A DNA stretch of 64,000 bases from Mesorhizobium sp. M1D.F.Ca.ET.043.01.1.1 (GCF_003952385.1 NZ_CP034444.1:3410001-3474000), one strand, 5' to 3'; numbered from the stretch's first letter, positions 26,437-34,981 are shown. Program-made: numbers and translations. Notes: generated by a model not told the origin, from the sequence alone.

Positions 26437-26523
26437 CTAGGCGGCCGGCGCCGGCCGCCGCGAGGCAGCCCTCAGACCGGTGCCGCGAACGACTGGCCGT
26501 ATGCGGTTCAGGTGGTCGCGCAT
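26437..26523 (-). CDS. Possible 28-residue leader ORF upstream of the FAD protein gene
   Basis: ATG 26523 follows AGGGAGAAAGAACG (good ribosome-binding site, about 8 bases spacing) and encodes MRDHLNRIRPVVRGTGLR and an Arg/Ala/Pro-rich tail, ending at TAG 26437-26439, 39 bases before the FAD gene. It is too short to judge by codon use. A promoter-like palindrome immediately upstream makes a translated leader plausible. Confidence 0.4.
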   Translation of the reverse strand: MRDHLNRIRPVVRGTGLRAASRRPAPAA

Positions 26524-26547
26524 CGTTCTTTCTCCCTAATGTCGATA

Positions 26548-26565
26548 AGGTTACTATACTAACCT
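26548..26565. promoter_or_regulatory. Perfect inverted repeat AGGTTA-N6-TAACCT, possible operator/promoter
   Basis: AGGTTACTATACTAACCT contains, on the minus strand, a TATAGT that could serve as a -10 box for the leader ORF and FAD gene. The symmetry suggests a dimeric repressor site overlapping the promoter. No clear -35 is seen. Confidence 0.45.
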
Positions 26566-26693
26566 GATCGCACACGGAACCTCGTTTCAATTCCGCCGCT
26601 ATCTGGGGCACGGATTTACCCGGGGAAGGTGACAGGAGGATTTTCGTTCGCTGGAGCGACCACCCTCGGCGATTGGCTGAGCCATCTCTTCTG

Positions 26694-26868
26694 TTGTCAT
26701 TCCAGGGCGGAGCAAGGAGCGCAGCGACGCGCGCAGACCCTAGAATGCCGCCGCGGTGCAAAACGACCCCCTGTAGCCACGGGTCTCCGTTCTGCATCGT
26801 AGCACCTGTCATGGATGTAACGGCATGGATCCTAGGCTCTCCGCTTCGCTTCGCCCTAGGATGACGAA
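26694..26868. repeat. Short palindromic element 3 of the GIY-YIG-linked family
   Basis: The left unit is TTGTCATTCCAGGG...GACCCTAGAATGCC. The right unit is GTAACGGCATGGATCCTAGG...CCCTAGGATGACGAA. The spacer of about 75 bases has no gene. The right hairpin arms have changed together (TCCTAGG/CCTAGGA instead of TTCTAGG/CCTAGAA), preserving pairing. It occupies much of the gap before tauA. Confidence 0.8.
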
Positions 26869-26991
26869 GGCGCGGTTCGCGCCCACCCCACCATCCCATA
26901 CCGCGACCGTCCTTTGCGCTTCCGCCGCCGGGACCTGGCGACACTTTTCCAACAAAGCCCCGTTCCTTGGAAGGATTTAACTCTACAAACC

Positions 26992-27016
26992 CGATAGAAT
27001 TAACCAACGATAGAAA
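26992..27016 (+). promoter_or_regulatory. Direct repeat CGATAGAA x2 upstream of tauA
   Basis: CGATAGAA occurs at 26992 and 27008, spaced 16 bases, about 36-60 bases before the tauA start. The arrangement is compatible with an activator site for sulfur-starvation control, but no regulator gene is nearby and the motif is not one I can name. Confidence 0.35.
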
Positions 27017-27051
27017 GGCAATCCGGTTTTGTCAGGATTAGGGAGCCTTTC

Positions 27052-28065
27052 ATGTCAACCATTTCACGACGCATTCTGCTTCTGTCGTCCGCCGCGCTCG
27101 CGGGCGTTGCCTATCTCGGCCCGGCCGCGGCGGAGGATCTCAAGATCACCATCGGCTACCAGACTGTGGTCGAGCCTTCGAAAGTGCCGCAGGCCGACGG
27201 CGTCTACGAGAAAGCGACCAAGGCGGCGATCGACTGGCGCAAATTCGATTCCGGCGCCGACGTCATCGCGGCGGTCGCGTCCGGATCGGTCGATATCGGC
27301 TATGTCGGCTCGAGCCCGCTGGCCGCGGCCGCCAGCCGCGAGCTGCCGATCCAGACCATTTTCGTCGTCGGGCTGATCGGCCCGTCGGAGGCGCTGGTCG
27401 CGCGCAACGGCGCCGGCATCGAGAAGGTCGCCGACCTTGCCGGCAAGAAGGTGGCGGTGCCGTTCGTGTCGACCACGCATTACAGCCTGCTCGCGGCGCT
27501 GAAGCATGAGGGCGTCGATCCGAAGTCGGTCGAGATCCTCAACCTCAGGCCGCCGGAAATCGCCGCCGCCTTCGCGCGCGGTGACATCGACGCGGCCTAT
27601 GTCTGGGATCCGGCGCTCGGCCAGATCAAGACATCCGGCAAGGTGGTGCTTGATTCTGCGCAGGTGGCGGCCTGGGGCGCGCCGACCTTCGACGCCTGGA
27701 TCGTGCGCACCGACTTCGCCGACAAGCACCCGGAAGCGGTGCGCGACTTCGTCAAGGTGACCGGCGAGGCCTATGCCAAATTCCTGGCCAAGCCCGAGGC
27801 CTGGTCGGTGTCCTCGCCGGAAGCCGGCAAGATCGCCAAGCTCACCGGCGCCAAGCTGGAAGAGGTGCCGGAACTGCTCAAGGGCTATGTCTTCCCGACG
27901 CTCGACGAGCAGGCCTCGGACAAGTTCCTCGGCGGCGCTACGGTCAAGGCGATCGCGGCGACGTCCGCCTTCCTCAAGGAGCAGGGCAAGATCGACGCCG
28001 TGCTGCCCGACTACTCGAAATACGTGACGACCAAATATGCCAGCGAGGCGCTCGCCTCGAACTGA
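27052..28065 (+). CDS. tauA: Taurine ABC transporter substrate-binding protein TauA
   Basis: The 337-residue product has a signal peptide (about 1-27, ending in AAA before EDLKIT) and a SsuA/TauA-like periplasmic-binding fold: TIGYQTVVEPSKVPQADG, then GSVDIGYVGSSPLAAAASR. It captures taurine for import as a sulfur source. GGGAG lies about 9 bases before ATG. It is the first gene of the tau operon; a palindromic repeat separates it from tauB. Confidence 0.93.
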   Translation: MSTISRRILLLSSAALAGVAYLGPAAAEDLKITIGYQTVVEPSKVPQADGVYEKATKAAIDWRKFDSGADVIAAVASGSVDIGYVGSSPLAAAASRELPIQTIFVVGLIGPSEALVARNGAGIEKVADLAGKKVAVPFVSTTHYSLLAALKHEGVDPKSVEILNLRPPEIAAAFARGDIDAAYVWDPALGQIKTSGKVVLDSAQVAAWGAPTFDAWIVRTDFADKHPEAVRDFVKVTGEAYAKFLAKPEAWSVSSPEAGKIAKLTGAKLEEVPELLKGYVFPTLDEQASDKFLGGATVKAIAATSAFLKEQGKIDAVLPDYSKYVTTKYASEALASN

Positions 28066-28077
28066 GCGTTTCTCCCG

Positions 28078-28114
28078 GCAATTCCGGAAGGGAGACCGCC
28101 TTTCCTGGAATTGC
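28078..28114. repeat. Palindromic repeat, GCAATTCCGG family, copy 3 (shortened)
   Basis: GCAATTCCGGAAGGGAGACCGCC pairs with TTTCCTGGAATTGC. It sits 12 bases after the tauA stop, inside the operon, where a 3' hairpin would favour higher tauA mRNA stability than the downstream genes. Confidence 0.75.
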
Positions 28115-28223
28115 TCAACAAGCGCGGCCCCTCTTCCCTGGCCTTGCGCTTGCCTGCCCCGGGACCGCTTACGAGGAGCGGCCACGGGGCGGGACCCCTC
28201 GTTTGACGGAGGCCTGGATCCCG

Positions 28224-28996
28224 ATGCCGCATCTCGCCCTCGACAAGGTCAGCGTCCACTATGACGGCCAGCCGGAACCAGCGGTCGAGCGCGTCTCGCT
28301 CGACATCGGCAAGGGCGACTTCGTCGTGCTGGTCGGCCGCTCGGGCTGCGGCAAGACCTCGCTGCTCAACGTCGCCGCCGGGCTGGTCGAGCCGGAGCGC
28401 GCCGGGCCACGATCGCCGGCCAAGTCATCACCGCGCCCGGACCGGACCGCGCCGTCGTCTTCCAGAACGATGCGCTGTTTCCGTGGCTGACCGCGCGCGA
28501 GAACGTCGCCTTCGCGCTCCGGCTGCGGGGCGTGCCTGCGGACAAGCGGGCGCGGCGCGCCGACGAATTGCTGTCGCTGGTCAAGCTCAACGGCGCCGGC
28601 GACAAGCGCATCTGGGAGCTTTCCGGCGGCATGCGGCAACGTGTCGGCCTGGCACGCGCATTGGCTGCCGAACCCGAATTCCTGCTTCTCGACGAGCCGC
28701 TCGGCGCCCTCGACGCACTGACGCGCGAACGCATGCAGGCGACGCTGCTCGATCTGTGGTCGGCGGCCCAAGTCGGCGTGCTGATGGTGACGCACGGCAT
28801 CGAGGAAGCGCTGGTGCTCGCCACCAGGATCGTGGTGCTGGCGCCGGGACCCGGCCATGTGGTGCGCAGTTTCGAGACCCATTTCGGCCGGCGCTATGCC
28901 GCGGGCGAGCCGATCCGCGCGATCAAAGCCGATCCGGCCTTTGCCGCCGCCCGCGCGGAGCTGACGGATGTGATCTTCCAGGGAGAAGCGGCATGA
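28224..28996 (+). pseudogene. tauB: Taurine ABC transporter ATPase TauB, frameshifted
   Basis: The Walker A half (VGRSGCGKTS near residue 41, frame of ATG 28224) and the half with Q-loop (VVFQND), signature (LSGGMRQRVGLARAL) and Walker B (LLLDEPLGALD) are in different frames. The switch is at about 28400-28406, where ...EPER is followed out of frame by RATIAGQV. Adding one base there restores a normal TauB of about 257 residues. The rest of the gene is intact and the family is otherwise well conserved, so this is either a very recent mutation or a sequencing error. It overlaps tauC by 4 bases. Confidence 0.88.
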
Positions 28997-29853
28997 GCAT
29001 CGGCAGCTACACGGTGCGGCCCGGAGCAAAGGTCGGTGAGAATGACGGTCTGTCGGTGCCGTGGTCGCGGCCGCGTCGCAAGCGGACGGGCGTTTCGGCC
29101 CGCCTGATTAGCGCCCTCACCATTCTAGCGCTGTTGGCGGCATGGACGGTGTCGGCCAAACTGCAGCTGGTGTCACCGGTCTTCCTGCCCTCGGCCGCCG
29201 CCGTCTGGGCGAAGTTCGTCGTGGTCGCCCGCGACGGGTTCGTCGATGCGACGCTGCTGCAGCACGTCACCGCCAGCCTAGGCCGTGTGTTCGCGGCGCT
29301 GATCGTGGCGATCGTCGTCGGCGTTCCCGTGGGGCTCGCCATCGGCATCAGCCGGATCGGGCGCGGCGTCTTCGATCCGCTGCTCGAATTCCTGAGGCCG
29401 ATCCCGCCGCTCGCATATTTGCCGCTGATCGTCATCTGGTTCGGCATCGGCGAGCCGTCGAAGATCCTGGTGATCGCCATTGCCATGCTGGCGCCGGTGG
29501 CGCTGTCGACCGCCGCCGGCGTGCGCGGCGTCTCGCGCGAGCGCATCGACGCGGCGCGTTCGCTGGGTGCGACGCGCAGGCAGGTCGTGCGCCATGTCGT
29601 TTTGCCCAGCGCCTTGCCCTCGATCCTCACCGGCCTGCGCATAGCGCTCGGCGCCGGCTGGTCGACGCTGGTCGCGGCCGAACTGGTGGCGGCGACGCGC
29701 GGGCTCGGCTTCATGATCCAGTCGGCGGCGCAGTTCCTGGTCACCGACGTCGTGGTGATGGGCATTCTGGTGATCGCGACCATCGCCTTCGCGCTGGAAT
29801 TCGTCATCCGCCGGATCGAGCGCGCGCTGGTTCCCTGGGCGGGCAGGGATTGA
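28993..29853 (+). CDS. tauC: Taurine ABC transporter permease TauC
   Basis: The 286-residue SsuC/TauC-type permease has about six TM helices and the EAA-like loop ERIDAARSLGATRRQVVRHVVLP that contacts the ATPase. ATG 28993 overlaps the tauB stop; a longer open frame reaching 28261 is the other frame of tauB. It imports taurine with TauA and TauB. Confidence 0.93.
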   Translation: MSIGSYTVRPGAKVGENDGLSVPWSRPRRKRTGVSARLISALTILALLAAWTVSAKLQLVSPVFLPSAAAVWAKFVVVARDGFVDATLLQHVTASLGRVFAALIVAIVVGVPVGLAIGISRIGRGVFDPLLEFLRPIPPLAYLPLIVIWFGIGEPSKILVIAIAMLAPVALSTAAGVRGVSRERIDAARSLGATRRQVVRHVVLPSALPSILTGLRIALGAGWSTLVAAELVAATRGLGFMIQSAAQFLVTDVVVMGILVIATIAFALEFVIRRIERALVPWAGRD

Positions 29854-29884
29854 GCGAAACAAGGATTGGGCGAAAACAGGGAGA

Positions 29885-30070
29885 ATGACGATGACGCATT
29901 CCACCGCGGTGCTTTTCGCCCAGGTCGGCAACTGGCTGCTTGTGAGACCACCGGAGCAGTCGCAAGGCGAACCAAAATCGCCCGCGCCGGTGCGGCTGGA
30001 CGCCGACCGCGACCGCCTGCCGCCGCGCGACGAGAGTTTCTATTGGGCCTGGCAGTACTGGTCGCAGTGA
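29885..30070 (+). CDS. Small ORF between tauC and tauD (61 aa)
   Basis: The family is not recognised. It starts MTMTHSTAVLFAQVGNWLLVRPPEQ and ends with an aromatic-rich tail (DESFYWAWQYWSQ). AGGGAGAA lies 5 bases before ATG 29885 (ATG 29891 is also in frame). Same-strand position with 31- and 52-base gaps to tauC and tauD suggests it is translated within the operon. Confidence 0.5.
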   Translation: MTMTHSTAVLFAQVGNWLLVRPPEQSQGEPKSPAPVRLDADRDRLPPRDESFYWAWQYWSQ

Positions 30071-30122
30071 TCAGCCCCCAATAGACCGGTCCTTTCCCTA
30101 ATCAGCAAACGAGGAGATGCCC

Positions 30123-31052
30123 ATGAGCAACCTAGCCGCCGTCGACCAGATCATTCCGCTAACCGATGTCATTCCGCTCACCGCCCGTGTGGGGGCGGAA
30201 ATCAGGGGCATCCGCCTTGGCGGAAGCTTGCCTGACGCCACCATCGCTGCAGTCAATCAGCTGCTTCTGAAGCACAAGGTGGTCTTCTTCCGCGGTCAGG
30301 ACCATCTCGACGATTCCGAGCATGAACTGTTCGCGCGGCGCCTGGGCGATCTCGTGCCGCATCCCACGCAGGGTCCGGTGGCGGGCACGGCCTCGATCCT
30401 CAACCTGGATTCGAGCCGCGGCGGAGGCCGCGCCGACCAATGGCACACGGACGTGACCTTCGTGGATGCCTATCCGAAATTCTCCGTCCTTCGCGGCGTC
30501 GTCATCCCCGCGGCCGGCGGCGATACCATCTGGTCCAACACGCATGCCGCCTATCAAAGCCTGCCGGCACCGCTCAAACTGTTGGCGGACAATCTCTGGG
30601 CCATCCACAGCAATGCCTACGACTATGCCGCGGTGCGGCCGCGCGCCACCGCCGAGGAAAGGAGGCATTTCGAGGAGGTCTTCACCTCGACGGTCTACGA
30701 AACCGAACACCCCGTGGTACGCGTGCATCCGGAAACCGGGGAGCGGTCGCTGCTTTTGGGCAACTTCGTGCAGCGCTTCGTCGGCCTGTCGAAGAGCGAC
30801 TCGGCAAAGCTCTACGAGTTGTTCCAGAGCTATGTGACCACGCCGGAGAACACCGTGCGGTGGCGCTGGCAGGCCGGCGACGTCGCGATCTGGGACAATC
30901 GGGCCACCCAGCATTATGCGGTGAACGACTATGGCGACCAGCAGCGGATCGTGCGCCGCGCCACCGTCGACGGCGACGTGCCGGTGAGCGTCGACGGACG
31001 CCGCAGCGTCACGCACGTCAAGACGACCAAGCCGGCGGCGAAGGCCGCCTGA
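30123..31052 (+). CDS. tauD: Taurine dioxygenase TauD
   Basis: TauD is an Fe(II)/2-oxoglutarate oxygenase that converts taurine to sulfite and aminoacetaldehyde. The about 309-residue product has HxD in QWHTDVTF (His108, Asp110) and the distal His (ATQHYAVND) with the 2-oxoglutarate-binding Arg (QRIVRRATV). The GAGGAG directly abuts ATG 30117, so ATG 30123, 6 bases on, is the better start. It closes the tau operon. Confidence 0.94.
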   Translation: MSNLAAVDQIIPLTDVIPLTARVGAEIRGIRLGGSLPDATIAAVNQLLLKHKVVFFRGQDHLDDSEHELFARRLGDLVPHPTQGPVAGTASILNLDSSRGGGRADQWHTDVTFVDAYPKFSVLRGVVIPAAGGDTIWSNTHAAYQSLPAPLKLLADNLWAIHSNAYDYAAVRPRATAEERRHFEEVFTSTVYETEHPVVRVHPETGERSLLLGNFVQRFVGLSKSDSAKLYELFQSYVTTPENTVRWRWQAGDVAIWDNRATQHYAVNDYGDQQRIVRRATVDGDVPVSVDGRRSVTHVKTTKPAAKAA

Positions 31053-31118
31053 AGGTGCCAGGGCTGCAACCTCTTCTCCCCTTCCTGTGGGAGAAGGGGG
31101 TGCAGTTCCGTCGGCCGG

Positions 31119-31304
31119 TCAGAGGCGCGAGCGGTTCGCCCATCTGAGGCCGAGCAGGCCGACCAGCACGGTGACGAGCCCGATATAGAGCCATTGCCTC
31201 TGGCCGGTCATGAAGCTGCCGTGGACCAGCCCAAGGCCCTGCAGCGACCACAGCACGCCGATCGCCAGCACGAGCAGCGCCAGCAAATTCCTGATCAGTC
31301 GCAT
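31119..31304 (-). CDS. Small two-TM hypothetical membrane protein
   Basis: The 61-residue product starts MRLIRNLLALLVLAIGVLWSLQG and has two hydrophobic helices (about 4-23 and 36-52). GGGGGGAT precedes ATG 31304; an in-frame start at 31337 is less likely. It converges on tauD. No function is known. Confidence 0.62.
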   Translation of the reverse strand: MRLIRNLLALLVLAIGVLWSLQGLGLVHGSFMTGQRQWLYIGLVTVLVGLLGLRWANRSRL

Positions 31305-31611
31305 CAGCGAGATCCCCCCGGAAAGTCGATCCTCCACCCGAATGCATGCGCAACAAAGGAACCGAAGGAAGCGAAGCTATCGCTCCCTCTTCTACTTGCG
31401 GACTGACGGCCGATCCTATTCGGCACTTCCTGCAAACCGGCGCGGTCTTCACAAAGAATACGCCCGGGCACACCGGAAATGTCATGACAAACTGTTTCGC
31501 GGCGACTCCAAACGTGTGCATTTGCCATGGAACCGCCAGACGGTCGCCGCATTTCCTGCCTCAATCGACACATACGGCGGGTTGTCTATCAACGGAGCCC
31601 ACCCCTAAAAG
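31305..31611. other. Divergent intergenic region without a supported gene
   Basis: This 307-base gap lies upstream of both the small membrane protein gene and rlpA. It is less GC-rich than its surroundings. Short frames on both strands lack ribosome-binding sites, and I see no clear hairpin. Confidence 0.5.
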
Positions 31612-31974
31612 ATGAAGAAAACCAACCGCACCGCGCTTGTCGCGGTAACGGTCGCGGCTGGCCTGATGGCTGGCGCCTCGACCGCCTCCTCCGCTGCCGC
31701 GCAATGCGGCCGCGCCTCCTGGTACGCGCTGCATTCCAGAACCGCTTCCGGCGAGCGCATGAACCCCGCCGCGCTGACCGCCGCGCACCGCTCGTTGCCG
31801 TTCGGCACCAAGCTCAGGGTCACCAACAAGAACAACGGCCGCAGCGTCGTCGTGCGCATCAACGATCGCGGACCTTTCGTCCGGGGCCGTGTGCTCGACC
31901 TCTCCCGCGGCGCCGCCACCCAGCTCGGCTTCATCGGCTCGGGCCACACAGCCGTATGCATGGCGCGCGTCTGA
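31612..31974 (+). CDS. RlpA-like septal ring protein / lytic transglycosylase
   Basis: The 120-residue product has a signal peptide (about 1-30) and a double-psi beta-barrel domain: [35 protein letters not shown] and [17 protein letters not shown] are textbook RlpA. There is no SPOR domain, so it is a minimal secreted form acting on denuded glycan. No clear ribosome-binding site is seen within 10 bases of ATG 31612. Confidence 0.9.
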   Translation: MKKTNRTALVAVTVAAGLMAGASTASSAAAQCGRASWYALHSRTASGERMNPAALTAAHRSLPFGTKLRVTNKNNGRSVVVRINDRGPFVRGRVLDLSRGAATQLGFIGSGHTAVCMARV

Positions 31975-31985
31975 TATGTCTGACA

Positions 31986-32007
31986 TGTCCGGCAAGACGG
32001 CCGGACA
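31986..32007 (+). terminator. Stem-loop after rlpA
   Basis: TGTCCGG (31986-31992) pairs with CCGGACA (32001-32007) 12 bases after the rlpA stop. No T-tract follows, so termination is uncertain. Confidence 0.4.
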
Positions 32008-32209
32008 CATTTCCGACAAAGTTCGGCAACGCACATTGAGCCGGCTCGGCCGTTCGAGGCGGATTTCCAACGCTTTGGACGAAAGAAGCATTGATCACGC
32101 GACGTGACGTATTGCATCGCAACAATATCTTGTTAACCTCGCTGCGAGACATTCAAGGCTCGGCGCTGCTCGTCGGCCCTTTGGTCGCCAGGCAGCAGCG
32201 GGGTTCCCG

Positions 32210-33487
32210 ATGTTCTACCAGCTCTACGAATTGAACCATGCGGCGCTGCAGCCCGCCCGCCTCTATGCCGATGCGGTGCGGCTTTTCTACTCCAACCCGC
32301 TCAATCCGATCTCGCACACGCCGCTCGGCCGCTCGGTGGCGGCGACCGCGGAACTCTTCGAGCGCACGACGCGCCGCTACGGCAAGCCGCAATTCGGCCT
32401 GACCCAGACAGTGGTCGACTGGAAGACCGTCGACGTGACGGAAAAAAACGTCTGGTCGAAGCCGTTCTGCAACCTCGTCCGCTTCGAGCGCTCGCTGCCG
32501 GCCGGCCGCAAGGCCGATCCGAAGCTGCTGATCGTGGCGCCGATGTCCGGCCACTACGCGACGCTGCTGCGCGGCACGGTCGAGGCCATGCTTCCCCACG
32601 CCGACGTGCACATCACCGACTGGGTCGATGCCCGCGTGGTGCCGCTGTCGCAGGGCAGCTTCGATCTCGACGACTATATCGACTACGTCATCGAGATGTT
32701 CCATGCGCTGGGTCCCGATACCCATGTGATGGGGGTCTGCCAGCCGTCGGTGCCGGTGCTGGCGGCGGTGGCGCTGATGGAAAAGCGCGGCGATCCCTTC
32801 GTGCCGGCGACCATGACGCTGATGGGCGGCCCGATCGACACCCGCCGCAACCCGACCGCGGTCAACCTGCTGGCCGAGGAAAAGGGCATCGACTGGTTCC
32901 GCGACAACGTCATCATGCAGGCGCCCTGGCCGGTGCCGGGCTTCGGCCGCGAGGTCTATCCCGGCTTCCTGCAGCTTTCGGGTTTCATGAGCATGAACCT
33001 CGACCGCCACATCATCGCCCACAAGGATTTCTTCATGCACCTTGTGAAAAACGACGGCGACAACGCCGAGAAGCACCGCGACTTCTATGACGAATATCTG
33101 GCGGTGATGGACCTGACGGCGGAATTCTATCTGCAGACGGTCGACACGGTGTTTGTGCGCCATGCCTTGCCGAAAGGCGAGATGACGCATCGCGGCGAGA
33201 CCGTCGATCCCAAGGCGATCCGCAACGTCGCCCTGTTCACCGTCGAGGGCGAGAACGACGACATTTCCGGCCTCGGCCAGACCCAGGCCGCGCACGACCT
33301 TTGCGTGAACATCCCGTCCGACCGGCAAGCCCACTACATGCAGCCGGCCGTCGGTCATTACGGCGTCTTCAACGGCTCGCGATTCCGCTCCGAGATCGTG
33401 CCGCGCATCGTCGACTTCATCACCAGCTATGGCCGCCAGACCCGCGTGGCCGCGAAGCCGAGGCTGGTCCGTTCTGCCAAGAGCTGA
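32210..33487 (+). CDS. phaZ: Intracellular polyhydroxyalkanoate depolymerase
   Basis: The enzyme mobilises stored PHB granules. The 425-residue product starts MFYQLYELNHAALQPARLYAD, typical of the intracellular PhaZ family, and uses a Cys nucleophile in the lipase-box-like VMGVCQPS (Cys177), with C-terminal VEGENDDISG and HYMQPAVGHYGVF for the Asp and His. PHB cycling fits a rhizobial host. Confidence 0.93.
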   Translation: MFYQLYELNHAALQPARLYADAVRLFYSNPLNPISHTPLGRSVAATAELFERTTRRYGKPQFGLTQTVVDWKTVDVTEKNVWSKPFCNLVRFERSLPAGRKADPKLLIVAPMSGHYATLLRGTVEAMLPHADVHITDWVDARVVPLSQGSFDLDDYIDYVIEMFHALGPDTHVMGVCQPSVPVLAAVALMEKRGDPFVPATMTLMGGPIDTRRNPTAVNLLAEEKGIDWFRDNVIMQAPWPVPGFGREVYPGFLQLSGFMSMNLDRHIIAHKDFFMHLVKNDGDNAEKHRDFYDEYLAVMDLTAEFYLQTVDTVFVRHALPKGEMTHRGETVDPKAIRNVALFTVEGENDDISGLGQTQAAHDLCVNIPSDRQAHYMQPAVGHYGVFNGSRFRSEIVPRIVDFITSYGRQTRVAAKPRLVRSAKS

Positions 33488-33513
33488 GCGAGCGGCGCGC
33501 CCGACCCGGGCCG

Positions 33514-33537
33514 GCGCCGGAATGCTTGGCGCTTTTT
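33514..33537 (+). terminator. Weak intrinsic terminator after phaZ
   Basis: GCGCC, 9-base loop, GGCGC, then TTTTT, 26 bases after the phaZ stop. The stem is only five pairs. Confidence 0.45.
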
Positions 33538-33749
33538 GTCCGGAAATTTTAGTAAAACCAAATATTTAGCGCGGCGCGGCGCGGCGGCAGGCGGCTTCCG
33601 GCATTCGCCGACGCCGCTGTTGCCAAAGTGCCGCTGTCGGGACCGCGCGGGTAACCATGCCGCCAAACTAGCCGTTGTCTCTAATTGACACGGACTGTAA
33701 ATCGCCTTTAACGTTTCGTTAATAAAAGAACAGGGCGGACCGGGGGACA

Positions 33750-34367
33750 ATGACTTCCTCACCGATGGCGCGGATGCTGCGTTTGTGTGCAGTCGCAGGG
33801 CTGGCGATCTCGGCCCATTGGGCGGTGCCGGCATGGGCGGCGGGCGCCATGACCACCGGCGGCCTGACCTCGCAGCCGATCGGACACTATGATTTCTGCA
33901 AGGCGCATCCGGGCGAATGCAACATCCGCCCGGCCAATCTCGCGCCGGTCAAGCTGACCGACGGGCTCTGGCGCAGGCTGACCAGCGTCACCGCCAGGGT
34001 CAACGCCGCCGTCAAGCCGCTGAGCGATCTCGACAATTACGGCAAGGACGAGGTCTGGACCTATCCGGACAACGGCTTTGGCGACTGCGAGGACTATGTG
34101 CTGGAGAAGCGGCGCCAGCTCTACCGCATGGGCGTGTCGCTCGCCGATCTGTTGATCACCGTCGTGCGCAAGCCCGACGGCGAAGGCCATTCGGTGCTGA
34201 CGGTGCGCACCGACCGGGGCGACTACGTCCTCGACAATCTGACCGACAAGGTCAAAGCCTGGGACGAGACCGGCTATCGCTATCTGAAGCGGCAGGCGAT
34301 CGACAACACCGGCCGCTGGGTCTCGATCCGCGACGGCCAGCAGGTGCTGGTCGGCTCGGTGCAGTAG
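33750..34367 (+). CDS. Transglutaminase-like cysteine peptidase (BTLCP family), exported
   Basis: The 205-residue product has a signal peptide (about 1-31) and the bacterial transglutaminase-like cysteine peptidase core: GDCEDYVLEKR (Cys113), GEGHSVLTV (His147) and VLDNLTD (Asp162). Family members include LapG, which processes adhesins; no LapD/LapA-type partner is seen here, and rhizobial paralogues are common. The role is therefore unassigned. Confidence 0.88.
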   Translation: MTSSPMARMLRLCAVAGLAISAHWAVPAWAAGAMTTGGLTSQPIGHYDFCKAHPGECNIRPANLAPVKLTDGLWRRLTSVTARVNAAVKPLSDLDNYGKDEVWTYPDNGFGDCEDYVLEKRRQLYRMGVSLADLLITVVRKPDGEGHSVLTVRTDRGDYVLDNLTDKVKAWDETGYRYLKRQAIDNTGRWVSIRDGQQVLVGSVQ

Positions 34368-34393
34368 GCAGAGCTGGCGGCGCCAACCTCAGT

Positions 34394-34555
34394 TTCGTCA
34401 TTCTAGGGCGAAGCAAGGAGCGCAGCGACGCAGCGTAGACCCTAGAATCCATTCCGTGACCTTCGAGCGTCTCCACGGTGCAGAATTCTGCGCCGTTGCA
34501 CTCTTCTGCGGAGGTCACGGAATGGATCCTCGGGTCAAGCCCGAGGATGACGAAG
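34394..34555. repeat. Short palindromic element 4 of the GIY-YIG-linked family
   Basis: The left unit is TTCGTCATTCTAGGG...CCCTAGAATCCATTCCGTGACC. The right unit is GGTCACGGAATGGATCCTCGGG...CCCGAGGATGACGAA. The inner edges carry CCATTCCGTGACC with its perfect inverse, a shared change from CCATGCCGTGAC. The spacer contains TTCTGCGCCGTTGC, also found just after the intact GIY-YIG gene (about 19660). Confidence 0.82.
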
Positions 34556-34608
34556 AGAGCTTCGCCGCTAATCCAAAACCGCGAACGTTGTCATGAGCAA
34601 CGCGCCGA

Positions 34609-34971
34609 CTATCCCCTCAACGCGGCCCGGACCGATGCAGTGATCTTCCGCAGCTCCGCCTCGTCCAGCTTCTCGATGCTCTCGGCCAGCAGGTTCGCCA
34701 GCTCGGTCGCGGCGGGCGACAGGCCCGACGTGTCGATCCTGACCCTCGGATGCGAGGTTTCGGCGAGGCGGGCGAGGTCCTCGGCGTCGTCCCAGATGAT
34801 GTTGAAATAGCCGATGATCTTCTGGATCAACGTCCAGGTCGGGGTGCCGCGCCGGCCGTGCTCGAGCGCCGACAGATAGGCGGCGCTGACGCCGATTGCC
34901 TCGGCCATCGCCTTCTGGCTGACGCCGCGCTCGGCGCGCAGCGCGCGCAGCCTTTCGCCGAAAGGGGTCAT
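34609..34971 (-). CDS. Xre-family helix-turn-helix regulator
   Basis: The 120-residue product has an N-terminal HTH (about 7-60: RGVSQKAMAEAIGVSAAYLSALEHGRRG) and a helical C-terminal part. It is 10 bases downstream of the Smr gene and probably the last gene of the mltA-smr-xre operon. Its target is unknown. Confidence 0.9.
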   Translation of the reverse strand: MTPFGERLRALRAERGVSQKAMAEAIGVSAAYLSALEHGRRGTPTWTLIQKIIGYFNIIWDDAEDLARLAETSHPRVRIDTSGLSPAATELANLLAESIEKLDEAELRKITASVRAALRG

Positions 34972-34981
34972 GACCGCATCC

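Noticed and set aside
28395..28410. Programmed ribosomal frameshift in tauB
   Set aside because: There is no slippery heptamer or reason for recoding in an ABC ATPase; a one-base loss or sequencing error is simpler.
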